Shown: in pieces, positions 51,808 through 61,818 of the stretch
Layout: each line of letters starts with the position of its first letter
Position numbering within the stretch: the first letter of the stretch is position 1
From: Pseudomonas sp. ICMP22404
GTDB taxonomy: Bacteria > Pseudomonadota > Gammaproteobacteria > Pseudomonadales > Pseudomonadaceae
Length of the DNA: 64,000 nt
Direction: 5' to 3'
Assembly: GCF_006227205.1 (NCBI RefSeq)
Contig: NZ_VCNG01000007.1
Location: 186,001-250,000, forward strand
Position numbers and translations under genes: made by a program
Notes under the pieces: model-generated
The model's input: only the letters and a program-made list of their open reading frames with translations
The model's database searches: none
Told to the model about the DNA's origin: nothing

Positions 51808-51830
51808 GGGATGGGGGTTGTTTGATCTAT

Positions 51831-52787
51831 TTATTTACGCGCCACAATCACCGCCCGCATCGGCGCCGGCAAGCCCTCGATGGTCTTGCTGTGGTCGTCG
51901 GGGTCGAGAAAATCGCTCAGCGACTGATACTTCATCCATTCCGTGCTGCGTTGTTCTTCCACGGTGGTCAGGCTCACGTCCACGCAGCGCACATCGCTGA
52001 AACCAGCGCGGCGCAGCCAGCGTTCCAGGGCTGGCACCGAAGGCAGGAACCAGACGTTGCGCATCTGCGCGTAGCGGTCCTCGGGCACCAGCACCTGGTG
52101 CTCGTCGCCCTCGATTACCAACGTTTCCAGCACCAGCTCACCACCCTTGACCAGGCAGTCCTTGAGGGCCAGCAGGTGTTCGATGGGGGAGCGGCGGTGA
52201 TAGAACACGCCCATGGAAAAAACCGTATCGAAGCCTTCCAGGTCCGGCGGCAGGTCTTCGAACGGGAATGGCAGGTGCCAGGCATTGGGTTGGGAAAGGT
52301 AGCGTTGCACCGCCTGGAACTGGCAGAAGAACAGCCAGTTGGGGTCGACGCCGATTACCGTGTCGGCCCCGGCACCAAGCATCCGCCACATGTAGTAACC
52401 GTTGCCGCAGCCCACATCGAGAATGCGCTTGCCCTTGAGATCCAGGTGCGGCGCCACACGCGACCACTTCCAGTCCGAGCGCCATTCGGTGTCCACGTGC
52501 ACGCCAAACAGGTCGAACGGCCCCTTGCGCCATGGCGACAGGCCCATCAGTGCGGTGCGCATCTGCGCGCGGGTTTCATCGCTGCAATCGGTATCGAGGG
52601 TCAGCCCGTTCAACAGGTCGATTTCGCTCGGCTGCAACACCGGCAAGGCGTCGAGGGCGCTTTGCCAGCGTTCCAGGTCGCCATGGCCCTTTTCCATTTT
52701 GGTGTCGAGTTGCATCTGCAGCGTCGCGGCCCAATCGGCCAGGGGCGTGCCGGCCAGGCGGCGGGCGAGGGGGGACAGATCAATCAT
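51831..52787 (-). CDS. cmoB: tRNA carboxymethyltransferase CmoB
   Basis: Transfers a carboxymethyl group from carboxy-SAM to 5-hydroxyuridine-34, giving uridine-5-oxyacetic acid. Rossmann SAM-type site [20 protein letters not shown] and the substrate region [12 protein letters not shown] are present. 318 aa. Overlaps cmoA by four bases. Confidence 0.97.
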   Translation of the reverse strand: MIDLSPLARRLAGTPLADWAATLQMQLDTKMEKGHGDLERWQSALDALPVLQPSEIDLLNGLTLDTDCSDETRAQMRTALMGLSPWRKGPFDLFGVHVDTEWRSDWKWSRVAPHLDLKGKRILDVGCGNGYYMWRMLGAGADTVIGVDPNWLFFCQFQAVQRYLSQPNAWHLPFPFEDLPPDLEGFDTVFSMGVFYHRRSPIEHLLALKDCLVKGGELVLETLVIEGDEHQVLVPEDRYAQMRNVWFLPSVPALERWLRRAGFSDVRCVDVSLTTVEEQRSTEWMKYQSLSDFLDPDDHSKTIEGLPAPMRAVIVARK

Positions 52788-53527
52788 GGCAAGGCTATCA
52801 ACGAGGCGAAGTTAAGACATTGGAACCACGGCACGACTTTCGAGAACCCGGCCGCCAACAGGCGTTCGCGGTGTTCTTCGAGGCTGTCGGGCTTCATGAC
52901 GTTTTCGATGGCGCTGCGTTTCTGGGCAATCTCCAGCTCGCTGTAGCCGTTGGCGCGTTTGAACGCCACGTGCAGGTCGGTGAGCAATGCGTGCTCCTGC
53001 GCATCGTTGAAGCGCAGCTTTTCCGACAGGATCAGCGCGCCACCGGGCAGCAGGGATTGGCGAATGCGGCTCAACAAGGCCGTGCGCTGATCCGGTGCGA
53101 TGAACTGCAGGGTGAAGTTCAGCGCCACCACCGAGGCCGGCTGGAACTCCAGGGCCAGGATGTCGCCCTCGATCACCTCCACCGGCAGAAGCTCCTGGAA
53201 CATCGAGTCCTGGCCGTTGAGGTATTCGCGGCAGCGCTCGACCATGGCCGCCGAGTTATCCACAGCGATCACCCGGCAACCGTCGGTGCGCACATGGCGG
53301 CGCAGGGCCTGGGTCACAGCGCCCAGGGAGGAACCCAGGTCATAGAGCACGCTGCCCGGCTGGGCGAATTGCGCGGCAAGCACGCCGAGGTTTTCGACAA
53401 TGGTCGGGTAGCCTGGCACCGAACGCTTGATCATGTCCGGGAACACCCGCACCACGTCCTCGTTGAAGGCGAAGTCAGGCACTTGGGCCAGGGGTTGGGC
53501 GAATAGGCGATCAGGGTCGTTGCTCAC
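52784..53527 (-). CDS. cmoA: carboxy-S-adenosyl-L-methionine synthase CmoA
   Basis: Makes carboxy-SAM from SAM and prephenate for CmoB. Conserved [17 protein letters not shown] cofactor loop and the [13 protein letters not shown] segment are visible. 247 aa. First gene of the minus-strand cmoAB pair. Confidence 0.97.
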   Translation of the reverse strand: MSNDPDRLFAQPLAQVPDFAFNEDVVRVFPDMIKRSVPGYPTIVENLGVLAAQFAQPGSVLYDLGSSLGAVTQALRRHVRTDGCRVIAVDNSAAMVERCREYLNGQDSMFQELLPVEVIEGDILALEFQPASVVALNFTLQFIAPDQRTALLSRIRQSLLPGGALILSEKLRFNDAQEHALLTDLHVAFKRANGYSELEIAQKRSAIENVMKPDSLEEHRERLLAAGFSKVVPWFQCLNFASLIALP

Positions 53528-53828
53528 GGCGGTTCCAGCGGTAGGGTGAAAAGGCGGGCATTTTAGCCAATTAATGCGCTAAAGCGTGATCTTTGATCGA
53601 CGCCCGGACCCGCCCTCATGCTCATTGGCTCCACGGGGGCCTGCGACAGTCCGGTCGAGATGAATAGCGTGCAACTTCCAGGCACATTTTGTTTAGCGGT
53701 GTTTTCGATTCGTTTCTTGCTGAATAAAGTTGCGTTGATATAAAAAGCGCAACTTCAAAAGCGACTGTCGATGTGCATGCAATTGCAAGAGGCGGCGGAA
53801 CTAAATTAACTCATCAGGGAAGTTGTAG
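53528..53828. other. promoter region between cmoA and the omptin gene
   Basis: AT content rises after about 53680. A perfect hairpin AAGTTGCG...CGCAACTT occupies 53727-53755 with a 13-base AT-rich loop. At 53690-53705 two hexamers, TGTTTA and TGTTTT, are four bases apart, similar to a PhoP box but with a spacer one base short. No other gene. Confidence 0.5.
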
Positions 53829-54788
53829 ATGTTTTTACAAGGGGCGAAAGCAGCTGGGCGAATTCATTTTTTTATATTTGCAACAGTCGCGACGGTTGCG
53901 CTTCCAGTCGCTGCTGATAGCACGAGGGATTTGTACGTAAATGAGAAAGTTACGCTTGGCATCAATGCAGGCGTTCTGAGCGGTCAGACCCACGAGCGGG
54001 TCTACGCGCCCGAGGAGGGCGGGAGGAGGATCAGCCAGCTCGACTGGAAGTACAACAATGCTGCGGTCATCAAAGGCTCTCTCGATTGGAACGTGCTGCC
54101 TTGGATGTCACTAGGGGCGTCGGGTTGGACGACCGTCACCAGCACGAACGGTTACATGAATGACGATGACTGGGTCGATGCCTCCCAGAGCCAATGGACA
54201 GACCGCGCCGTCCACCCCAACACAACCCTGAGGCATGCCAACGAATTCGATGTTAATCTCAAGGGGTGGCTATTGAACGAACCTGTTTATCGCCTGGGCC
54301 TGATGGCTGGGTACCAGGAACGCCGCTTCAGCTTTACCTCCGAGGGGGGATCCTTTAGTTACAACAGCGGTGCATACACTGGCGAGTTCCCAGCGGACGT
54401 AACGATCATTGGCTACAAACAGCACTTTAAAACTCCGTATGTTGGATTGGTCGGCAGCTATCGATACAAGCGTTTCGATATGGAGGGGGTGTTCAAGTAC
54501 AGTCGCTGGGCTTCTGCCACTGACATTGATGAGCACTACCTGGCTGATAAGACGTTTGTCGGCAAAACAAAGCATCAACAGTATTATTCGTTGGGAGGAA
54601 AGTTGGGCTATGACATGACCGCCAACACGAATGTTTTCGTGGAGAGCGCGTGGAGTCGCACACGGAATAAAAAAGGCAGCCTTACCGTCAAGAATCGTTC
54701 CGATAACTACCGCGATAGCTACACCGACTCCGCAGGCATCGAAAGCTCCAGCGTCATGACCACCATCGGGCTGAAATACGTTTTTTGA
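53829..54788 (+). CDS. omptin-family outer-membrane protease
   Basis: 319 aa with signal peptide (cleavage likely after VALPVAA). Closely follows the OmpT/Pla/PgtE pattern: GVLSGQTHERVYAPEEGGR, SQLDWKYNNAA, HANEFDVNLKGWLLNEP and YRLGLMAGYQERRFSF. Catalytic residues D112 and D114 (DDDW) and D234/H236 (DIDEHY) are all present, so it should be active on basic, LPS-dependent substrates. Omptins are typical of Enterobacteriaceae; the lower GC content and AT-rich upstream region suggest acquisition. Monocistronic. Confidence 0.93.
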   Translation: MFLQGAKAAGRIHFFIFATVATVALPVAADSTRDLYVNEKVTLGINAGVLSGQTHERVYAPEEGGRRISQLDWKYNNAAVIKGSLDWNVLPWMSLGASGWTTVTSTNGYMNDDDWVDASQSQWTDRAVHPNTTLRHANEFDVNLKGWLLNEPVYRLGLMAGYQERRFSFTSEGGSFSYNSGAYTGEFPADVTIIGYKQHFKTPYVGLVGSYRYKRFDMEGVFKYSRWASATDIDEHYLADKTFVGKTKHQQYYSLGGKLGYDMTANTNVFVESAWSRTRNKKGSLTVKNRSDNYRDSYTDSAGIESSSVMTTIGLKYVF

Positions 54789-54853
54789 ACAAGACGCGGC
54801 GCTGCATCGTGAAGCCAGGCGCGCCCATCAGCACGAGGGCGGCCGGGCCGTTC

Positions 54854-55246
54854 TCACTTCACCGCAATGGCACAGTCGAAGGTTTCCACGGGCGGTACTT
54901 CGGGGGCCCAGGGCTGTTGATAAGTCAGGCGCAACCGCCCGGTACCGGTGGCGAATGCCTGGAAGCGCCAGGTCGACACACCAGCGGCGCCGACGATGCC
55001 GGCATCTTCCGGATTGCGGTAGACCTCGGGCCCCAGCGTTTTCAACACGCCGCCCGCTGAATCCTGGATGGCCCAGCGGTACCCGGTGGTGGGGTTGCTG
55101 GGCAAGCTGAGGATCATGTTCTGCCCGTTGTTGAGCCGCACCGGGCATTCGCTGAGTTTCTCCACGGTCACGTTGTTTTTCGGTTGCGTGGCGCAAGCGC
55201 TCAGCAGGGCAAGGCTGACGGGGATAAGCAGGCGGGTGAGAGACAT
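54854..55246 (-). CDS. chagasin-family (I42) protease-inhibitor lipoprotein
   Basis: 130 aa. A lipoprotein signal ends LLSAC at about residue 18. The chagasin motif LPSNPTTGYRW and downstream VSTWRFQAFATGTGRL match the inhibitor loops of cysteine-protease inhibitors of the I42 family. Start ATG at 55246. Convergent with the omptin gene; a direct functional link is not implied, since omptins are not cysteine proteases. Confidence 0.85.
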   Translation of the reverse strand: MSLTRLLIPVSLALLSACATQPKNNVTVEKLSECPVRLNNGQNMILSLPSNPTTGYRWAIQDSAGGVLKTLGPEVYRNPEDAGIVGAAGVSTWRFQAFATGTGRLRLTYQQPWAPEVPPVETFDCAIAVK

Positions 55247-55333
55247 GGGGGCTCCGGCATTCACGACGAATGGGGAGCATAACCGAGATGCTACGGGGTG
55301 TGTCAGGTGGGCATAGGTTGTTGCTGGTGACAT

Positions 55334-55429
55334 CATCGCGGGCAAGCCTTGCTCCCACAGAACAGAGTGTGGGTCACAATTTCTGTGAACAACACCCATC
55401 CCCTGTGGGAGCAAGGCTTGCCCGCGATG
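55334..55429. repeat. REPIN between the inhibitor gene and lon-like gene
   Basis: CATCGCGGGCAAGCCTTGCT arm (55334-55360) and perfect inverted copy at 55403-55429; 42-base spacer. Confidence 0.92.
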
Positions 55430-55450
55430 GGGCCAGGGCAGACATAACCC

Positions 55451-57865
55451 TCAGAACAACACCTTCGCCACATCCGCAAAGCGCTTGGCAAAGTGCACCG
55501 TGACGCCTTCCTTCAGATAGTCCGGCAGTTCTTCGAAGTTGCCCCGGTTGGCTTCCGGCAGGATCAACTCGAGGATTTTCTGCCGGCGCGCTGCGATGAC
55601 TTTTTCACGCACCCCGCCAATCGGCAGTACATGCCCGGTGAGGGTCAGCTCGCCAGTCATGGCGACACCTTTCTTCGGTGGCTGGTTGCGGGCCAGGGAC
55701 AGCAGGGCGCTGGCCATGGTCACCCCGGCGCTCGGGCCGTCCTTGGGCGTGGCGCCTTCCGGCACATGCAGGTGGACGAAGGCTTCGTCGAAGAACTTCG
55801 GATCGCCGCCGAATTGCTGCAGATGCGAACTGACATAGCTGTGGGCGATTTCCGCCGACTCCTTCATCACGTCGCCCAGTTGCCCGGTGAGCTTGAAGCC
55901 GCGATTGTGGGTGTGGATGCGCGTCGCTTCGATCGGCAGGGTGGCGCCGCCCATGCTGGTCCAGGCCAGGCCGGTAATCACGCCGATGCCGGACAGTACC
56001 TGCTCGTTGCGGAACACCGGTTTGCCCAGGGACGCCTCAAGGTCTTTCGGCCCGAGCTTGATCACGGCGTTTGGCTCGTCGATCAGCTTCATCACCGCCT
56101 TGCGCACCAGTTTGCCCAGTTGCTTCTCCAACTGCCGTACCCCGGCTTCGCGGGCGTAGCCGTCGATCAGGGCCTTCAAGGCACTGTCGCTGATGCTCAG
56201 GCTGCCTTTGGACACCCCGGCCTTGGCCAGTTGCTTGGGCCACAGGTGGCGCTTGGCGATGGCGACCTTTTCTTCGGTGATGTAGCCCGACAGGCGAATC
56301 ACTTCCATCCGGTCCAGCAGCGGGCCGGGGATCGAATCCAGGGTGTTGGCGGTGCACACGAAGAGCACTTTGGACAGGTCCAGGCGCATGTCCAGGTAGT
56401 GATCGAGAAACTCGACGTTCTGCTCCGGGTCGAGGGTTTCCAGCAAGGCCGAGGCCGGGTCGCCCTGGTAGCTCTGGCCCATCTTGTCGATCTCGTCGAG
56501 CATGATCACCGGGTTCATCACTTCGACGTCTTTGAGCGCCTGCACCAGTTTGCCCGGCTGGGCGCCGATGTAGGTGCGCCGATGCCCCTTGATCTCGGCT
56601 TCGTCGCGCATGCCGCCCACGCTGAAACGGTAGAACGGCCGGCCGAGGGATTCGGCAATGGACTTGCCCACGCTGGTCTTGCCCACGCCCGGTGGGCCCA
56701 CGAGCAGCACGATGGAGCCGCTGATCTCGCCTTTGTAGGCACCCACGGCGAGGAATTCGAGGATACGGTCCTTGATGTCGTCCAGGCCGGCGTGGTGCTG
56801 GTCGAGCACCTTGCGCGCGTGCTTGAGGTCGAGCTTGTCCTGGCCGTATACGCCCCACGGCACCGAGGTTGCCCAATCGAGGTAATTGCGGGTGACGGCG
56901 TATTCCGGCGAACCGGTTTCCAGGATCGAGAGCTTGTTCATTTCCTCTTCGATGCGCTTCTGGGCCTGGGCCGGCAGCACCTTGCCTTCCAGCCGCTGCT
57001 CGAACTGCTCGAGGTCGGCGCTGCGATCATCCTTGGTCAAACCCAGTTCCTGCTGGATGACCTTGAGCTGTTCCTTGAGGAAGAACTGGCGCTGATGTTC
57101 GCCGATCTTGCTGTTGACCTCAGCCGAGATCTCTTTTTGCAGCCGCGCGACTTCCACTTCCTTGCGCAGCATCGGCAGCACTTTTTCCATGCGCTTGAGC
57201 ATGGGCACGCAATCGAGCACTTCCTGCAGTTCATTGCCGGTGGCGGAGGTGAGTGCGGCGGCAAAGTCCGTCAGCGGCGACGGATCGTTGGGGCTGAAGC
57301 GGTTAAGGTAGTTCTTCAGTTCTTCGCTGTACAGCGGGTTGAGCGGCAGCAGTTCCTTGATCGCATTGATCAGCGCCATGCCATAGGCCTTGACCTCGTC
57401 GGTCGGCTCGCTGGGCTGGTGCGGGTATTCGACTTCCACCAGGTACGGTGGGCGGTGGTGCTTGAGCCAGGTGCGGATACGCACGCGGGTCAGCCCCTGG
57501 GCGACGAACTGCAACTTGCCCGCTTCGCGACTGGCGTGGTGCACCTTGACCAGCGTGCCGTACAGCGGCAGCGCCGACGTATCGAAATGGCGCGGGTCTT
57601 CCTGGGGCGTATCCATGAAGAACAGCGCCAGGGAATGATGTTCGGACTTGGCCACCAGTTCCAGGGTTTCGGCCCAGGGTTCTTCATTGACGATAACCGG
57701 CAGCACCTGGGCCGGGAAGAACGGGCGATTGTGGATGGGGATGATATAGACCTTGTCCGGCAGGTTCTGGCCGGGCAGGGCCAGGCCGGTGCCGGAGGCG
57801 GTGTGCTCGATATGTTCGGGGTCAGCGTATTCGTTCGTGGCTTCTGTAGAGTGCTGGTCGCTCAT
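55451..57865 (-). CDS. asrA: AsrA-like second Lon-family ATP-dependent protease
   Basis: 804 aa. An N-terminal substrate-binding LON domain (about 45-240), a coiled segment, AAA+ module with Walker A GPPGVGKTS near residue 395 and Walker B MLDEIDK, then a protease domain with catalytic S712 (KDGPSAG) and K755 (GGVREK). It resembles P. aeruginosa AsrA (PA0779), which contributes to aminoglycoside and heat stress responses, rather than housekeeping Lon. Start ATG at 57865 (MSDQHSTEA) with AGGTGC upstream. Confidence 0.9.
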   Translation of the reverse strand: MSDQHSTEATNEYADPEHIEHTASGTGLALPGQNLPDKVYIIPIHNRPFFPAQVLPVIVNEEPWAETLELVAKSEHHSLALFFMDTPQEDPRHFDTSALPLYGTLVKVHHASREAGKLQFVAQGLTRVRIRTWLKHHRPPYLVEVEYPHQPSEPTDEVKAYGMALINAIKELLPLNPLYSEELKNYLNRFSPNDPSPLTDFAAALTSATGNELQEVLDCVPMLKRMEKVLPMLRKEVEVARLQKEISAEVNSKIGEHQRQFFLKEQLKVIQQELGLTKDDRSADLEQFEQRLEGKVLPAQAQKRIEEEMNKLSILETGSPEYAVTRNYLDWATSVPWGVYGQDKLDLKHARKVLDQHHAGLDDIKDRILEFLAVGAYKGEISGSIVLLVGPPGVGKTSVGKSIAESLGRPFYRFSVGGMRDEAEIKGHRRTYIGAQPGKLVQALKDVEVMNPVIMLDEIDKMGQSYQGDPASALLETLDPEQNVEFLDHYLDMRLDLSKVLFVCTANTLDSIPGPLLDRMEVIRLSGYITEEKVAIAKRHLWPKQLAKAGVSKGSLSISDSALKALIDGYAREAGVRQLEKQLGKLVRKAVMKLIDEPNAVIKLGPKDLEASLGKPVFRNEQVLSGIGVITGLAWTSMGGATLPIEATRIHTHNRGFKLTGQLGDVMKESAEIAHSYVSSHLQQFGGDPKFFDEAFVHLHVPEGATPKDGPSAGVTMASALLSLARNQPPKKGVAMTGELTLTGHVLPIGGVREKVIAARRQKILELILPEANRGNFEELPDYLKEGVTVHFAKRFADVAKVLF

Positions 57866-57980
57866 GGGGCACCTGCGCAATGGAGTATGGAGCTTAGATG
57901 GGGCAGGTGGGGGGTGGTTTCAATGGTAGGCGATTGTTAGCGGCTATTTCATGGTGTGCTGTTCAGCGTTGTGACAGGTG

Positions 57981-58012
57981 CTGTGGCGAGGGCGCAAGCT
58001 CCCCCGCCACAG
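57981..58012. repeat. single REP-like hairpin between the Lon-like and MFS genes
   Basis: CTGTGGCGAGGG...CCCCCGCCACAG, related to the GTGGCGAGGGG family. It may also terminate the MFS transcript. Confidence 0.7.
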
Positions 58013-58033
58013 TGGATCGTATGTCCGTTGGCT

Positions 58034-59347
58034 TCAGGCAACCCGATTCAAATCGTTATGGCGGGTTTCCTTCAAGCACAGCACCGCGATCACGCTGAGT
58101 ACAGCGGCAGCCGATACGTAGCCGCCGACATAGCTCAAGCCGCCCATGGCCACCAGTTTCTGGGCAAAGAACGGGGCGGCGGAGGCGCCGACGATACCGC
58201 CCAGGTTATAGGCCGCCGAGGCGCCGGTGTAACGCACGTGGGTCGGAAACAACTCCGGCAGCAAGGCACCCATGGGGGCGAAGGTCACGCCCATCAGGAA
58301 CAGCTCGATGCACAGGAACAGTGCCACGCCCGCAGTCGACCCCTGGGTCAGCAACGGCTCCATGAGAAAGCCCGAGGCAATCGCCAGCAGACCACCGGTG
58401 ACCAGCACCGGCTTGCGCCCGAAGCGGTCGCTGGCCCAGGCGGACAACGGTGTGGCGGCGGCCATGAACAGCACGGCAAAACACAGCAGGGCAAGGAAGG
58501 TTTCGCGGCTGTAGCCGAGGGTGGCGACGCCGTAGCTCAGGGAGAACACCGTGGAGATGTAGAACAGCGCATAACACACCACCATCGCCGCTGCGCCCAG
58601 CAATGTCGGCGCCCAATACTGGCTGAACAGCTCGACCAGCGGCACTTTCACCCGTTCCTGACGGGCCACGGCGTTGGCGAAGACCGGGGTTTCATGGAGC
58701 TTGAGCCGCACATAGAGGCCGACGATCACCAGCACGGCGCTGAGCAGGAACGGAATTCGCCAGCCCCACGAGCGGAACTGCTCGTCATCCAGGGTCATCG
58801 CCAGGCTCAGGAACAGCCCGTTGGCCGCCAGGAAGCCAATGGATGGGCCTAGTTGGGGAAACATGCCGAACCAGGCGCGCTTGCCCTTGGGGGCGTTCTC
58901 GGTGGCGAGCAGCGCGGCGCCACCCCATTCACCTCCCAGTCCCAATCCCTGGCCGAAGCGCAGCAGGCACAACAGGAACGGTGCCCAGGCGCCAATGCTG
59001 GCATAGCCTGGCAGCACGCCGATGAGGGTGGTGCACACGCCCATCAGCAGCAGCGACGCCACCAGCGTGGACTTGCGGCCGATCCGGTCGCCAAAGTGGC
59101 CGAACAGCGCTGAACCCAGCGGGCGGGCGAGAAAGGCGATGCCGAACGTCAGGAACGACGACAGCATCTGTGCCGTGCCTGACGTCTGTGGGAAGAACAC
59201 CGGTCCGATTACCAGGGCCGCAGCCGTGGCGTAGACGTAAAAGTCATAGAACTCGATGGCGGTGCCGATGAAACTCGCGGTCGCCACGCGGGTGGTGGAG
59301 TTCGTCGGCTGGGCAGGCACGGCGTCGTTGCAGGTCGTGGTGGTCAT
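58034..59347 (-). CDS. MFS transporter, metabolite:H+ symporter type
   Basis: 437 aa with 12 predicted membrane helices. The MFS motif GDRIGRKSTLVASLLLMG lies after helix 2 and a repeat (SDRFGRKPVLVTGG) before helix 8. Sequence style is that of the metabolite:H+ symporter (ShiA/ProP-like) branch, which carries organic acids or osmolytes; substrate unknown. ATG 59347 (MTTTTC) has AGGGAT upstream and is preferred to ATG 59368. Confidence 0.85.
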   Translation of the reverse strand: MTTTTCNDAVPAQPTNSTTRVATASFIGTAIEFYDFYVYATAAALVIGPVFFPQTSGTAQMLSSFLTFGIAFLARPLGSALFGHFGDRIGRKSTLVASLLLMGVCTTLIGVLPGYASIGAWAPFLLCLLRFGQGLGLGGEWGGAALLATENAPKGKRAWFGMFPQLGPSIGFLAANGLFLSLAMTLDDEQFRSWGWRIPFLLSAVLVIVGLYVRLKLHETPVFANAVARQERVKVPLVELFSQYWAPTLLGAAAMVVCYALFYISTVFSLSYGVATLGYSRETFLALLCFAVLFMAAATPLSAWASDRFGRKPVLVTGGLLAIASGFLMEPLLTQGSTAGVALFLCIELFLMGVTFAPMGALLPELFPTHVRYTGASAAYNLGGIVGASAAPFFAQKLVAMGGLSYVGGYVSAAAVLSVIAVLCLKETRHNDLNRVA

Positions 59348-59450
59348 GCAGTTATCCCTGACAGTCATGTGCTCCGTTGGAGCGAATTATTATGGTTGAA
59401 GACGACTATTTTGCTGCTCCGTGCTGGTGCAAGGGCACTATGGGATCGAA

Positions 59451-59543
59451 CTGTGGGAGCAAGGCTTGCCCGCGATGAACGATAACGCGGTTCTAACTGT
59501 TGCACTGCGGTGGGGCCTTCGCGGGCAAGCCTTGCTCCCACAG
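59451..59543. repeat. REPIN downstream of the CorC-like gene
   Basis: CTGTGGGAGCAAGGCTTGCC arm (59451-59475) and perfect inverted copy at 59519-59543, 25 bases each. Its spacer begins GAACGATAACGCGGT, which also follows the repeat at 8797. Confidence 0.92.
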
Positions 59544-59555
59544 GTGTTGCGTACG

Positions 59556-60797
<1,242 letters not shown>

Positions 60798-60809
60798 CAG
60801 CGCCGTCCG

Positions 60810-61622
60810 TCAGATATGCAGGATGTATTCACGGACCAGTTTGCTGCCGAAGTAGGCCAGCATCAGCAGGCAGAAACCGGCCAGGGTCCAGCGAATGGCT
60901 TTATGGCCGCGCCAGCCGAGACGGTTGCGGCCCCACAGCAGCACGCTGAACACCACCCATGCCAGACAGGCCAGCAGGGTCTTGTGCACCAGGTGCTGGG
61001 CGAACAGGTTCTCGACGAACAGCCAGCCGGAGATCAGCGACATCGACAGCAGGGCCCAGCCGGCCCAGAGGAAACCGAACAGCAGGCTCTCCATGGTCTG
61101 CAGCGGCGGGAAGTTGCGGATCAGTCCGGACGGGTGCTTGTTCTTGAGCTGATGGTCCTGCACCAGCAGCAGCAAGGCCTGGAATACTGCGATGGTGAAC
61201 AGGCCATAGGCGAGGACCGACAACAGGATGTGGGCGAGGATACCCGGCTCTTCGTCGATAACCTGCACCGTGCCCGACGGCGCGAACTGCGCCAGGAGCA
61301 CCGTTGCCAGCCCCAGCGGGAAGAGCAGCACCAGCAGGTTTTCCACCGGGATGCGCGAGCAGGCCAGCAGCGTCAGGGCGATCACCGCGACGGCGATCAG
61401 GCTGGCGGCGTTGAAAAAATCCAGGCCCAGGCCAATCGGTGTCATCAGGTGGGTATAAAGGCTGGCCGCGTGGCCAAGCACCGCCAGCACGCCGAGCGTG
61501 ACCAGCAGGCGTTTGTTCGCCTTGGCACCGGTGGCCAGGCGGGTGCCTTGATAGAGGGTCGCAGCGGCATAAAGGCAAGCGGCGGCGAGGGAGGCAAGCA
61601 AGCTGGGTGACAAGGGGAGCAT
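60810..61622 (-). CDS. ypjD: CcsA/YpjD-type inner-membrane protein
   Basis: 270 aa with about eight membrane helices. The region GILAHILLSVLAYGLFTIA and the histidines in ENLFAQHLVHKTLLACLAW match the CcsA/CcmC-like (cytochrome c assembly) superfamily. Its function in this position next to ffh is not established. Start ATG 61622 (MLPLSPSLLASLAAA); the frame is open further upstream but into the ffh promoter. Confidence 0.85.
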   Translation of the reverse strand: MLPLSPSLLASLAAACLYAAATLYQGTRLATGAKANKRLLVTLGVLAVLGHAASLYTHLMTPIGLGLDFFNAASLIAVAVIALTLLACSRIPVENLLVLLFPLGLATVLLAQFAPSGTVQVIDEEPGILAHILLSVLAYGLFTIAVFQALLLLVQDHQLKNKHPSGLIRNFPPLQTMESLLFGFLWAGWALLSMSLISGWLFVENLFAQHLVHKTLLACLAWVVFSVLLWGRNRLGWRGHKAIRWTLAGFCLLMLAYFGSKLVREYILHI

Positions 61623-61718
61623 AAATCCTGTTAGGCAAGCCCGAAAGGCGCTGAGTTTGGCATAGAACCCATCCTGCACGAAAGACCGCCGCGAGGTGTA
61701 CGCGGCACGCTTCTTCGC

Positions 61719-61724
61719 TATAAT
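61719..61724 (+). promoter_or_regulatory. ffh promoter -10 element
   Basis: Perfect TATAAT, 94 bases upstream of the ffh ATG. No clear -35 is visible at 16-18 bases upstream (GTGTAC at best). Confidence 0.55.
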
Positions 61725-61818
61725 CCGCGACCTGCCCACGCCGCAGGCTCGCCGAGCACATTTTTCACGGTCTGGGCCGCCATTATCCCGGCCTCATACG
61801 GGCCTGAAAGGATCGCGC

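Noticed and set aside
55493..57940. 815-codon open frame antisense to the Lon-like gene
   Set aside because: The long frame arises from GC-rich third-position bias on the opposite strand; its translation is rich in His/Arg/Val/Gly with no domain, while the minus strand encodes a complete Lon protein.
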